Below, one piece after another: positions 51,719 to 60,446 of a stretch of DNA of 64,000 nt. This DNA is from Fulvivirga ulvae (GTDB taxonomy: Bacteria > Bacteroidota > Bacteroidia > Cytophagales > Cyclobacteriaceae), in the NCBI RefSeq assembly GCF_021389975.1, contig NZ_CP089981.1, positions 2,381,501-2,445,500 of the forward strand, read 5' to 3'. The notes beneath the pieces were generated by a model, which was not told the origin of the DNA, did not search any database, and was given only the letters and a program-made list of their open reading frames with translations. Position 1 is the first letter of the stretch. Every line of letters begins with the position of its first letter. Position numbers and translations under genes: made by a program.

Positions 51719-52168
51719 CTAATTCAGTTCAGCATATCCAAAAGGGATGTTTGCTGATCCACACCATAGAATGACATGAGTGAATTTGCTGGCTGCGGCA
51801 GGCTCCAGTTTAAAGAAGTTCTCCCCTGTAGAACTTACCGGGCCTATAAGCCTCAGGTCGGGGTTGCCACTGCCAGGGTCAGCTTTATACTCGCTAGAAG
51901 TAGACAAGTAAACAGTAACGGTACCGGTGGCAAGGGTCGTGGAAAAATCAGAACCGAAGCGCAGGAACTGTGTGCCATTTTCGTCAGTTCCCAGTTCTGC
52001 GGTGCCTGTACTTCCCGTGTCATTTTGCTCTACAAAAGTACCATCTGTTGTAGCGGTAAAGGCTCCCTGCGGCATGCTGGTGTCGATCAGTACTTCTTCA
52101 GTATCATCATCACCGCAAGCCATAAATACAGCCAAAGACATTATTACTATTCCGAACTTTTTCAACAT
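51719..52168 (-). CDS. DM13-domain lipoprotein
   Basis: A 149-residue lipoprotein: lipobox VFMAC (Cys near 18), then a DM13-type domain (GAFTATTDGTFVEQND, FLRFGSDFSTTLATGTVTVY, FKLEPAAASKFTHVILWC, then GYAELN at the end). DM13 domains are predicted to be heme- or redox-associated; one Cys remains near the C-terminus. It is the first gene of a two-gene unit with the barrel gene downstream, and an 11-bp repeat array lies about 50 bp upstream. Confidence 0.75.
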   Translation of the reverse strand: MLKKFGIVIMSLAVFMACGDDDTEEVLIDTSMPQGAFTATTDGTFVEQNDTGSTGTAELGTDENGTQFLRFGSDFSTTLATGTVTVYLSTSSEYKADPGSGNPDLRLIGPVSSTGENFFKLEPAAASKFTHVILWCGSANIPFGYAELN

Positions 52169-52216
52169 GGTTTTAAAATTTTATGGTTTAACATGTTATC
52201 AAAAATCGGCTTCAAG

Positions 52217-52245
52217 TATCACGGAAATATCACGAAAGCATAACG
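52217..52245 (-). promoter_or_regulatory. Triple 11-bp direct repeat, putative response-regulator site
   Basis: On the plus strand TATCACG at 52217, TATCACG at 52228 and CATAACG at 52239 repeat every 11 bases. The same unit occurs before the response regulator gene at 56030. The array lies about 50 bp before the DM13-like gene start. Direct repeats with one helical turn are typical of OmpR/PhoB-type binding sites. Confidence 0.6.
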
Positions 52246-52250
52246 TAACT

Positions 52251-53111
52251 CTAAAGCTTTAAAAATGCACCAACCGCATAGCTTGGGTTGGCAAAAATCA
52301 GCTGCCCGGAAAAGGCAGTTCCATATGATACCGAGATGCCGAAGGCTTTGGTGAAGTTAAAGGCGATCTCTGGTGAGAAAGACATATATTCGGTATTGTT
52401 GGCGAACAGGCTAGTACCTACGGCATTGAAATTATCGGCTCCATTATTCAATGATTCAACGCCGAAAACACGGGCTATCAGGGTTACTTTGCTGATCGAG
52501 ATACCGGCTTCAACACCATACAGGAATTCATCCGAATAGTCATTGGTACGGTTGTTCAGGCCTGCTCTTAGTGAAAGGAAAGGATAGAATTTCCCAACCT
52601 TAAAAGCTCTGCTGGCATCAATGGAAATCATCTGGTTAAATTCTCCGTCTCCGGTTTGTAATGATCCGTCCCTTCCTCCACTGTCATTACCAAGAGGCAG
52701 CCCTAAAGTTAGCGTAGCGCTTACTACAATCGATTTATCTGTAATCAAACCATATTTTATGCTCAGATCAGTATCTCCTAATGAATTTACAGCATCACCT
52801 TCAGCTATTAGTTGACCTGTTGTACCTGATACCTGCTCGTTTAGCGTAGCCCTGCTAAAAAAAGGAAAATAAAGGATCCCGGTTAGCCGGTCAGTGAAAC
52901 CATATTCGGCATAAATGCTGGTGTTGTAGGTTCCCCTGGTAAGGTTGGGATCAATCATGCCTGTATTGGTATAGTGCTGGTCAGAGATTACCCACCACTG
53001 GCTCAGTTTAAGGAACATCCCACCTTTCGGCTGGGGCCATCCTCCGCCTGCCATGGTTTCAGTTGAAAACCAAATGAAACCCATTACGAAAATAGTCTTA
53101 ATAATTCTCAT
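52251..53111 (-). CDS. Outer-membrane beta-barrel-like protein
   Basis: A 286-residue protein with signal peptide (cut near residue 21, TMAGG), then WPQPKGGMFLKLSQWWVISD and repeated amphipathic strands (NTSIYAEYGFTDRLTGILYF, DTDLSIKYGLITDKSIVVSA), ending in SYAVGAFLKL. It matches 50839-51714 in design. It is the last gene of the transcript that starts at the response regulator and lies 4 bp after a lipoprotein gene. Confidence 0.7.
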   Translation of the reverse strand: MRIIKTIFVMGFIWFSTETMAGGGWPQPKGGMFLKLSQWWVISDQHYTNTGMIDPNLTRGTYNTSIYAEYGFTDRLTGILYFPFFSRATLNEQVSGTTGQLIAEGDAVNSLGDTDLSIKYGLITDKSIVVSATLTLGLPLGNDSGGRDGSLQTGDGEFNQMISIDASRAFKVGKFYPFLSLRAGLNNRTNDYSDEFLYGVEAGISISKVTLIARVFGVESLNNGADNFNAVGTSLFANNTEYMSFSPEIAFNFTKAFGISVSYGTAFSGQLIFANPSYAVGAFLKL

Positions 53112-53115
53112 TGCT

Positions 53116-53772
53116 CTAAGGATTTAGTGTTCCGTTACCCACCGGCACTACAAAAGGTTTGCAGTAAAACAGTACTATATTGTATTCAAAAAGATCAGAT
53201 GTTGCGGTAATTTCATACGATTGAGCCCCGCTAAACTTTGCCACTTTGGCTACCTCAAGAGCACCATTGGTAGTATTGGCATTGTTGGAAAGGTATACAT
53301 ACAAACCGGGGAGAGCGGATGTAGTATTAAAGTTATCCGCAAACTCCAGGATCAGGCCGTTGCTTCCCTTTTTTAGTGTTACATCACCTGAAAGCGGGTA
53401 TGAGCTCACAGTTTGCAGGGTCGCTGATCTTAGCTCCACGTCCCCGCTGGTTTCGTCGCCTGCTGTTACTTCCAGTGAAGTGGCAATGTCTTCTGCAAGT
53501 ACACTGAGGGTAGCTGTACCAGGAGTCAGCGCAATGGCTAGTCCTGAATTTTCTATTGAAATGACGGATTCGTCTGACGATGTCCATACAAAAACCACAT
53601 TTTCCTCCTGGCCGATATTGTTAAAGTATTTAGCAGAAAACTGGTGGGATTCGCCAACTTTGAGAGAAGTTATCGGGTTGTCTATAACAATCTTTTCCTC
53701 CATTTCATCGTCAATAATATCTGTGCCGATACAGCCGGAGAGTGTTAAAAGCATGATAAATAGTCTTTTCAT
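53116..53772 (-). CDS. Lipoprotein with Ig-like (Big2) and DM13-like domains
   Basis: A 218-residue lipoprotein with lipobox TLSGC (Cys14). Residues about 28-105 form a Big2-type Ig domain (NPITSLKVGESHQFSAKYFN, VWTSSDESVISIENSGLAIA, TPGTATLSVLAED). The rest is DM13-like (LILEFADNFNTTSALPGLYV, YLSNNANTTNG, IVLFYCKPFVVPVGNGTL). It parallels the product at 51719, each being followed by a barrel gene. It overlaps the kinase gene by 4 bp, so all belong to one operon. Confidence 0.7.
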   Translation of the reverse strand: MKRLFIMLLTLSGCIGTDIIDDEMEEKIVIDNPITSLKVGESHQFSAKYFNNIGQEENVVFVWTSSDESVISIENSGLAIALTPGTATLSVLAEDIATSLEVTAGDETSGDVELRSATLQTVSSYPLSGDVTLKKGSNGLILEFADNFNTTSALPGLYVYLSNNANTTNGALEVAKVAKFSGAQSYEITATSDLFEYNIVLFYCKPFVVPVGNGTLNP

Positions 53773-55259
53773 GATTGAGCAGTTTGATATTGTGGCAATT
53801 GAAATGAAAATGTGGTACCGTAATTGACCTTGCTACTCAGGTGGATCGTTGCATTATGAATTTCCAGTATTTTTTTGACAATGGCTAATCCTAATCCGGT
53901 ATTGTTATTATCAAGGCTGATCCGCTTGTCCCCGATATGATAGCGGTCAAAAATGAATGGGATTTGATCTTTGGGGATGCCAGGACCCGAGTCTGATACC
54001 TTTATTTCAACATACTGATCTTCCTGATCCACCTCTACCTGTATTTTGCCGCCTTTAGGTGTAAATTTTAAGGCGTTATCAATCAGGTTTTGCAGCACAC
54101 GCTCTATCAACCCGACATCTGCGAATACCAGTGTATTGGCCTGATGCTTGGACGTGGTAATTTCGATGTTCTTTTGCCGGGCCAGGAGCTGGAATTTTTG
54201 ACGGATGTCATTGATTAGCTCCTGAATAAAGAATGGCTCTTTTTTAGGGCTTACCTGCTTCGATTCCAGTTTGGAAAGTTCGAACAGTTCATCAACCAGT
54301 TTCCTGAGTTTTTCGGTGCTTTCAAGGATGATCTTAAGATATTTTTCACGCTCGTCTTCCGACAATGTTTTTCTTTTGATCATTAAAGTTTCTATATAGC
54401 CATGTATTACGGCAAGAGGGGTGCGCAGGTCATGCGAGACATTGCCGACTAGCTCCCGTCGCAGGTTTTCCATCGATTTCAGGTTTTCGATATTACCTAC
54501 TATGGTATCCGCCATTTCATTAAATGCCAGGGCAAGGTCATTAATGCCTCCTTCTGACTTAACCGGTATCCGCGCACTCATTTCTCCATTTTGAAAGCGC
54601 TTGACAGTACGTGTAATGCGGTTGATGTTACGGGTGATGAGCCATATGATCAGCAACCCAAGTACAAGGGCTACAAACAAAGTGATAAATATTGCTCTGC
54701 CGCCCAGCCGTAATATATAGCTATTCCACATGTAGGCAGATACAGAGTCATACTCTTCACTGGCGAGTACTACATAGACATAGCCAAGGGTTTTATCATT
54801 TTCCAGGATTGGAGCCGCCGAAAATACTTTTTGAACCCCCGGGTTTCTGGGATCGTCTCCCACGATGTATTTTCTTTCATCTGAATGAATAAACTGGCGG
54901 ACCGGCCCCAGGTTTACGGAGTCCATTTTTACCTTTTTATAAGGAGCCACATACGACAGAATTTTTCCCTTTGGGTTGAGAATGTATACTTCTATGCTCG
55001 GGTTAATGGCCATCATATGATGCATAATGTCCTGAGTAGCACTTTCTGACAGCTCGCCATTAATGAATGGCTTTACCTCAGTAATGATATGCTCTGCAAT
55101 GCTGGCATTGAGTGCCTGGTTTTTTTCCTGCACATACTTCTCGGCCAGGTTCGCGGTGATAAAAACATAGGAGAAGCCTACAACCATTAAAAGTCCCGCC
55201 AGGGTGAGTGAGATCTTCCGGAAAAAACCCAGACTACTATTTTTTATTTTCATTTTCAT
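53769..55259 (-). CDS. Sensor histidine kinase with HAMP domain
   Basis: A 496-residue kinase: first membrane helix (about 15-36), a periplasmic sensor region (about 40-185, IEVYILNPKGKILSYVAPYK), second helix (about 188-208), HAMP (ITRNINRITRTVKRFQNGEM), HisKA with H276 (GNVSHDLRTPLAVIHGYIET), HATPase_c (LQNLIDNALKFTPKGGKIQV, SDSGPGIPKDQIPFIFDRYH, NTGLGLAIVKKI). It is paired with the OmpR-type regulator 13 bp upstream. ATG 55253 is an alternative start. Confidence 0.92.
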   Translation of the reverse strand: MKMKIKNSSLGFFRKISLTLAGLLMVVGFSYVFITANLAEKYVQEKNQALNASIAEHIITEVKPFINGELSESATQDIMHHMMAINPSIEVYILNPKGKILSYVAPYKKVKMDSVNLGPVRQFIHSDERKYIVGDDPRNPGVQKVFSAAPILENDKTLGYVYVVLASEEYDSVSAYMWNSYILRLGGRAIFITLFVALVLGLLIIWLITRNINRITRTVKRFQNGEMSARIPVKSEGGINDLALAFNEMADTIVGNIENLKSMENLRRELVGNVSHDLRTPLAVIHGYIETLMIKRKTLSEDEREKYLKIILESTEKLRKLVDELFELSKLESKQVSPKKEPFFIQELINDIRQKFQLLARQKNIEITTSKHQANTLVFADVGLIERVLQNLIDNALKFTPKGGKIQVEVDQEDQYVEIKVSDSGPGIPKDQIPFIFDRYHIGDKRISLDNNNTGLGLAIVKKILEIHNATIHLSSKVNYGTTFSFQLPQYQTAQS

Positions 55260-55272
55260 GCGGGTTGATTTC

Positions 55273-55968
55273 CTATATTTCGTCGTTGAACCTGTAGCCG
55301 ATACCCCAGGTGGTGAGGATATACTCCGGATCGCTCAGGTTTTCCTCCACTTTTGCCCGTAGCCTGTTAATATGAGAATTCACGGTATGCTCGTATCCTT
55401 CAAATTCATACCCCCAGATGATACTAAGCAGGCGGTCTCGGGAATAACTTTTGCCAGGATTAGATGCCAGCAGATAGAGCAGGTCAAACTCCTTTGGGGT
55501 AAGGTCAATTCTTTCTCCTCTACGAAGCACCTTTCTTTTTGCCTGGTCTATAATCAGAGCACCATGCCTGATTATCTGATTATCATCCCTGGGCGTGTTA
55601 AGCATTTGCACCCTTCTGAAAATGGCCTTTACCCGGGCAATGAACTCCCTTACACTGAAAGGCTTAGTCAAATAATCGTCCGCACCTGTTTCCAGGCCCA
55701 GTATTTTGTCAATTTCCTCCGAGCGTGCCGTTAACATCAATATGGGTGTATCAATGTTATTGGCACGCAGGTCCCGGCAGATCTCAATGCCATCTTTATC
55801 TGGCAGCATAATGTCCAGTATGATGAGGTCCAGTGCCTCTGTAAGTGCCATGCGATAGCCCATACTGCCGTTTTGAGCCATTTTTAACTGGCAACCCAGG
55901 TCGCTTAAATGGATTTCGAGCAAATCCTTAATGTGAGCATCGTCCTCAATAAGCAATACCTTTTTCAT
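55273..55968 (-). CDS. OmpR/PhoB-family response regulator
   Basis: A 231-residue regulator. The receiver domain holds acidic IEDD at the N-terminus, phospho-acceptor D52 (LIILDIMLPDKDG), a Thr in LTARSEE and Lys in YLTKPF. A winged-helix DNA-binding domain follows (LTPKEFDLLYLLASNPGKSY, HTVNSHINRLRAKVEE, ILTTWGIGYRF). ATG 55968 (MKKVLLIEDD) is the right start; the frame runs further upstream without meaning. It is the first gene of the kinase/lipoprotein/barrel operon and has 11-bp repeats in front. Confidence 0.93.
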   Translation of the reverse strand: MKKVLLIEDDAHIKDLLEIHLSDLGCQLKMAQNGSMGYRMALTEALDLIILDIMLPDKDGIEICRDLRANNIDTPILMLTARSEEIDKILGLETGADDYLTKPFSVREFIARVKAIFRRVQMLNTPRDDNQIIRHGALIIDQAKRKVLRRGERIDLTPKEFDLLYLLASNPGKSYSRDRLLSIIWGYEFEGYEHTVNSHINRLRAKVEENLSDPEYILTTWGIGYRFNDEI

Positions 55969-56029
55969 AAGTGATCTTTTCCATCCATAATAAAGCCGGA
56001 CCGGTCCTTTGGTAAAGGTAAATTTCATA

Positions 56030-56047
56030 TATCACGAAAGTATCACG
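56030..56047 (-). promoter_or_regulatory. 11-bp direct repeat before the response regulator operon
   Basis: TATCACG at 56030 and again at 56041 on the plus strand, spaced exactly 11 bases, about 62 bp before the regulator start. The same heptamer and spacing occur at 52217-52245, suggesting autoregulation and a shared regulon. Confidence 0.6.
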
Positions 56048-56211
56048 ACAGGCTTTATCCTAAATTTAGAGGGTAGTTCGGTAGGAAAAAGTCAGTTAAT
56101 TGACGTTTTTGAATTATCTTATTGAGTGCTATTAAATTATGGTAACAATGAAGCAAATGCAGACGTTGAAATTACAATGAATTACCACTAACCAATAAAA
56201 ACAGAGAATCA

Positions 56212-57162
56212 ATGAAGACACTGCAATTCAGAAATGGAGACAAAATGCCTGCCTTTGGCCTGGGAACATGGAAGTCAAAGCCCGGTGAAGTTTACACTGC
56301 TGTAAAAGAGGCTATAAAAACAGGCTACAGGCACATAGACTGTGCGCCTATTTATGGAAATGAACAGGAAGTAGGGAAGGCATTGACTGAATGTTTTGAA
56401 GAAGGCATTGTGAAGCGGGAAGACCTGTGGATCACCTCGAAACTATGGAATGACTCGCATGCGGCAGGGGATGTAGAGCCTGCGCTGAAGAAAACTTTGT
56501 CTGACTTGCAAATAGATTATCTTGACCTTTTTCTTATTCACTGGCCTGTTGCCATTAAAAAAGGAGTGTCTATGGCACAGAAAGCAAGTGATTTCTTTTC
56601 GCTTAAAGAGATTCCTTTATCCGTGACCTGGAGGGCTATGGAGGATGTGCAGGAAAAAGGCATGACCACTCACATTGGTGTTTCTAACTTTAATATTGAC
56701 AAGCTAAAGTCACTTACAGTTGAAGGTAGGGTGAAACCTGAAATGAACCAGATAGAGATGCACCCATATTTGCAGCAAGAGGATATGGTCGATTTTTGTA
56801 AGCGTGAAGGCATTCTTCTTACAGCATATTCACCTCTGGGCTCCAAGGACAGACCGTCGAATTTAAAATCTGATGATGAGCCCTTACTGCTGGAAGACCC
56901 GACTATTACTAGAATAGCAGAAGCGAAAGGTGTAAGTCCCGCACAGGTATTAATTGCGTGGTCACTTAACCGCGACATTTCTGTGATCCCTAAATCGGTA
57001 AACCCGGAGCGTATCAGGCAGAACTATGCGGCGGCGGATATTAAACTCAGTGAGCAGGAAATGCAGGAGATAGCCAAACTCGATCGGGGACTGCGCTATG
57101 TAACCGGCAACTTTTGGGTGGTTGAAGAAGGGCCATATACCCTGGAAGGCCTTTGGGGTTAG
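56212..57162 (+). CDS. Aldo/keto reductase
   Basis: A 316-residue NADPH-dependent reductase with the family signature: substrate-site Asp-Cys in HIDCAPIYGNEQEVG (catalytic Tyr in IYGNE), catalytic Lys in WITSKLWND, His in LIHWPV, then HIGVSNFNIDKLKSL, MNQIEMHPYLQQ, LTAYSPLGSKDRPS and the cofactor motif VIPKSVNPERIRQNYAA. It reduces aldehydes or ketones in the cytoplasm; the substrate is not evident. It stands alone. Confidence 0.92.
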   Translation: MKTLQFRNGDKMPAFGLGTWKSKPGEVYTAVKEAIKTGYRHIDCAPIYGNEQEVGKALTECFEEGIVKREDLWITSKLWNDSHAAGDVEPALKKTLSDLQIDYLDLFLIHWPVAIKKGVSMAQKASDFFSLKEIPLSVTWRAMEDVQEKGMTTHIGVSNFNIDKLKSLTVEGRVKPEMNQIEMHPYLQQEDMVDFCKREGILLTAYSPLGSKDRPSNLKSDDEPLLLEDPTITRIAEAKGVSPAQVLIAWSLNRDISVIPKSVNPERIRQNYAAADIKLSEQEMQEIAKLDRGLRYVTGNFWVVEEGPYTLEGLWG

Positions 57163-57277
57163 CATCTCTTTTGGTGCTGCCCTGTGACCCTATAAGAGGC
57201 TCGGGCCAAGGTGCGTTAATTTCCCTTAAACAGAACTTAATCCGGGCTTTTGTGGTTTTTTTTCTAAATTTGTTAGT

Positions 57278-57763
57278 ATGTTAATACCATTTGAAAACAT
57301 GCCCGACCATGCCAGGGTTTGGATATACCAGGCGGATAGAAAACTGGCAAATACCGAAGTAGAAGCAGTAAATACGACAGGAGAAAAGTTTTTTGAGGAT
57401 TGGGCCGCTCATGGCGCTCCATTGAAAAGCTCCTTTAAAATATTTCACAATCAGTTTTTGGTGATTAGTGTTGATGAAAACTTTAATAAAGCCAGCGGAT
57501 GCTCTATTGACAGCTCTGTTGGCTTTGTAAGGCAAATAGAGCAGCAGCATAATATCAACTTCTTTGATCGTACAAAAGTTGCCTTTATCTTCAACGAAGA
57601 AGTATATCTGGAATCTCTCAGTAACTTAAAAGCCAGTGTGGCAGAAGGAAAAATTGATGAAAGTACCCTTACTTTTAATAATCTGGTATCCAGTAAAAGT
57701 GAGTTGGAATCTTCATGGGTTGTTCCGGCCAAATCAACCTGGTTAGGCAGGTACTTCAATTAA
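57278..57763 (+). CDS. Conserved Bacteroidota protein of unknown function
   Basis: A 161-residue soluble protein beginning MLIPFENMPDHARVWIYQAD, with WAAHGAPLKSSFKIFHNQFL and SSWVVPAKSTWLGRYFN at the end. I recognise this as the conserved short protein often labelled ABC transporter ATPase in Bacteroidota genomes, although no Walker motif is present, so that label is not supported by the sequence. A TAAATTTG motif (57265-57272) ends 5 bp before the ATG. Confidence 0.75.
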   Translation: MLIPFENMPDHARVWIYQADRKLANTEVEAVNTTGEKFFEDWAAHGAPLKSSFKIFHNQFLVISVDENFNKASGCSIDSSVGFVRQIEQQHNINFFDRTKVAFIFNEEVYLESLSNLKASVAEGKIDESTLTFNNLVSSKSELESSWVVPAKSTWLGRYFN

Positions 57764-57849
57764 ATGCATGCCAACAACATAATATTTATACCCGTCGTTA
57801 TACGATTGAGGATTAATAATTATAAATTTAGGCAAAGGAATATCTAAAT

Positions 57850-59853
57850 ATGAATGCGACATTAAAAATTTCGATGGCCTTTCTGGCACTAACTGTGTTG
57901 TCGTGCAGTGTAGAGAAAAAGGCATCAAAAACTTTTGATCGCGGTCAGTTTCAGTCTACGATTGAGCTTTATCAGGGAGTACTTAAGAAGGATCCGAACA
58001 ACGCGGAAGCCAATTTTTATATAGCAGAATCTTACCGGCAATCCAACAGGCTGCAAGAAGCGGCCCCTTTCTATAAAAAGGCCCTGGACAGGGGTATGAG
58101 AAATGATTCAATACATATGTTCTACGCCTTTGCATTGAAGGCTAACGGCAACTACGATGAGGCAAAAAGGGCGCTTGAGCAGCACTTGAAAGTGGTGGAA
58201 GACGAAGAGTATCAAAAAAGGGGACAGGAAGAGTATGATAACCTCAATAACCTTGAGCAGGTCAGAGCCAAAAAGAACTACTTCAGGGTAAAGAACCTCG
58301 ACGAAATAAACTCACCTGCCGCAGAGTACGCGCCGGTATATAATGATGGTGAGCTTTATTTTACCTCTTCGCGCGGAGACAGCAAAATTTATAAGGCCAC
58401 GGGCACACCCTTCACAAACATTTACCGGGTAAAGACCCAGGGGGCACGGGTAGATACTACTACTATTACGGAGTTGGACGCGCTTATCAATAACTATAAT
58501 ATCAACGAAGGTGCGGTGACTTTTAGTCCTGATGGGCAAACCATGATTTTCGCACGTGGCAATTCCGGTAAGAAAAAGGGAACTGCCGATGTGAATTTAT
58601 ACATTTCGAGTAATCGTCGTGAAGGTTGGACGGAGCCGAGGATGTTGAATATTAATAACCCGGGCTATTGGGATTCAACCCCTGCTTTTAGCAGGGACGG
58701 CAAAACACTTTATTTTGCTTCCAACAGACCGGGAGGCTATGGAGGTACAGATATCTACTCGGCCAAAAGAAATTCAAGAGGACGTTTTTACAAGGTCACT
58801 AACCTGGGGCCTGAAATTAATACTACGGGCAATGAGATGTTCCCTTACATTTCTGATGAAGGTTACATGTATTTTTCCAGTGATGGACATGCAGGTTTTG
58901 GTGGACTAGACCTTTTGGTAGCCAAACGCAGGAATGGAAGAACAGAAATAGAAAACCTCGGCGAGCCAATGAATACAAGTGCTGACGACTTTGGTATGTA
59001 TTTGTTTAAGGCAGACAGGGGCTTCTTCACCTCGAACAGAGAAGGTGGTGAAGGAGATGATGACATTTATACCTTCGTCAATGAAGATCCTGATCTGAAA
59101 ATCGTCAATTACTATCTCGAGGGTGTAACTATGACCCATGATGATAATGATAAGCTGGTTATTTTGCCGCGGGTAGAAGTTAAGCTGCTTGACTATGAGG
59201 GTAAAGTACTGGATGAGACTGTAACCGAAGATGATGGAAAATTCCTGTTCAGGGTTTATGAGCATGAGCATTATAATCTTGTAGGAGAGAAAAAGGGAGG
59301 TAAAGACCAGTATCTGATTACACGGGCTCAATTTACTACGGTAGGCAAGAGCATAGACCGCGATACCTTAAAGCAACTGGTAACAGATGTAAAGTTTGAT
59401 ACCTTATTGGTTCTTGAAAAAATTGAGAAAAACAAAATTTTCGTGATGGAGAACATCTATTACGATCTTGATAAGTCAGATATACGTGAAGATGCTGCCC
59501 GTGAACTGGATAAGCTTGTAACCATTCTGGAAGACAACCCTGAGCTTAAGATAGAACTTAGCTCACATACCGATAATCGGGCTGATGATGATTATAATAT
59601 GAAGTTATCCCAAAGAAGGGCGAAATCTGCGGTTGACTATATCATCTCCCAAGGTATATCATCCAACCGGCTGACGGCCAAGGGGTATGGAGAAACCAAG
59701 CTGATCATACCCAATGCAAAAACCGAAGAAGAACACCAGGTGAACAGGCGTACAGAATTCAAGATTCTTGAAGTAGGTGAGAAAAAGGAGTCTACTGATG
59801 TTGATGAATTTGATGAAGATCGGTTTTTTGATGACGATGATGCTGGTCAGTAG
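57850..59853 (+). CDS. PorE-like OmpA-family lipoprotein (type IX secretion)
   Basis: A 667-residue lipoprotein with lipobox TVLSC (Cys19). TPR repeats (about 25-120, ANFYIAESYRQSNRLQEAAP) come first, then PD40/WD40-like repeats (VTFSPDGQTMIFARGNSGKK, FSRDGKTLYFASNRPGGYGG, YISDEGYMYFSSDGHAGFGG, about 150-410), a carboxypeptidase-regulatory-like segment (about 430-510) and a C-terminal OmpA peptidoglycan-binding domain (NIYYDLDKSDIREDAARELD, LSSHTDNRADDDYN, NRRTEFKI, about 530-640). The order matches PorE, which links the type IX secretion or gliding apparatus to the cell wall. A terminator follows. Confidence 0.85.
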   Translation: MNATLKISMAFLALTVLSCSVEKKASKTFDRGQFQSTIELYQGVLKKDPNNAEANFYIAESYRQSNRLQEAAPFYKKALDRGMRNDSIHMFYAFALKANGNYDEAKRALEQHLKVVEDEEYQKRGQEEYDNLNNLEQVRAKKNYFRVKNLDEINSPAAEYAPVYNDGELYFTSSRGDSKIYKATGTPFTNIYRVKTQGARVDTTTITELDALINNYNINEGAVTFSPDGQTMIFARGNSGKKKGTADVNLYISSNRREGWTEPRMLNINNPGYWDSTPAFSRDGKTLYFASNRPGGYGGTDIYSAKRNSRGRFYKVTNLGPEINTTGNEMFPYISDEGYMYFSSDGHAGFGGLDLLVAKRRNGRTEIENLGEPMNTSADDFGMYLFKADRGFFTSNREGGEGDDDIYTFVNEDPDLKIVNYYLEGVTMTHDDNDKLVILPRVEVKLLDYEGKVLDETVTEDDGKFLFRVYEHEHYNLVGEKKGGKDQYLITRAQFTTVGKSIDRDTLKQLVTDVKFDTLLVLEKIEKNKIFVMENIYYDLDKSDIREDAARELDKLVTILEDNPELKIELSSHTDNRADDDYNMKLSQRRAKSAVDYIISQGISSNRLTAKGYGETKLIIPNAKTEEEHQVNRRTEFKILEVGEKKESTDVDEFDEDRFFDDDDAGQ

Positions 59854-59881
59854 GCAATAAAATATTATTTTATTAAAAGGC

Positions 59882-59918
59882 TGCTCCGTAAATTTCAACT
59901 TCCGGAGCAACTTTTTTT
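59882..59918 (+). terminator. Terminator of the PorE-like gene
   Basis: TGCTCCG / CGGAGCA pair around a 14-base loop and are followed by seven Ts, just before the end of the convergent ExbB-like gene. Confidence 0.75.
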
Positions 59919-60306
59919 AAACCCCGGCGGTGTTATTTCTGGAGGCGTAGGCTTCCAATGCAAACCAAAGCAGGTAAGCAATAATGAATATTACGAAACC
60001 GTACATGGTTGTGATCATGGAGACCTTCATGCCCCCGGCCAGTAACGCAGGTGATACTTTTCCTATCCGCTGAATAGCTTCGAATGCCTGATATAGCCCT
60101 ATCAATTGCCCGAGAATGCCAGTGATCAGCCCGAACAGGCCGGCACTTTTGATATATTCCAGCCGTGATTTGACGATCACCGGATCATGGCCTTTACCGG
60201 ATGCAAGGTAGACAGCATTGACTACTGCCAGCGCTAGAATTACTAAAAGTACCAGGGTGAGTATGCCCATGAATGCAGGGCCTCCTTCAATAAATAGTTT
60301 TGTCAT
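59917..60306 (-). CDS. MotA/TolQ/ExbB-family proton channel subunit
   Basis: A 129-residue membrane protein from ATG 60306 (MTKLFIEGGPAFMGILTLVL); the frame runs 12 codons further without support. Three hydrophobic helices are present (about 11-32, 55-72, 92-118) with the family pattern SAGLFGLITGILGQLIGLYQ and GGMKVSMITTMYGFVIFIIA. It is shorter than typical ExbB (about 230 residues) and no ExbD gene is next to it, so its partner is elsewhere or the role differs. Confidence 0.8.
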   Translation of the reverse strand: MTKLFIEGGPAFMGILTLVLLVILALAVVNAVYLASGKGHDPVIVKSRLEYIKSAGLFGLITGILGQLIGLYQAFEAIQRIGKVSPALLAGGMKVSMITTMYGFVIFIIAYLLWFALEAYASRNNTAGV

Positions 60307-60446
60307 GATAGTTAAATTTAATTGTTTAATTATACAGTTCAAAGCTAGATTTGGCAGGGCCTGTTGGCAATGTCGAATCCGGCTGGAAACCGGTTATCTA
60401 TCGACTAAATTGGCCATGCTCTTCTTAAATAGAGATATTCGCTGCT

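Noticed and set aside
57278..57763. ABC transporter ATPase label for the 161-residue protein
   Set aside because: No Walker A, Walker B or signature motif is present in the sequence.
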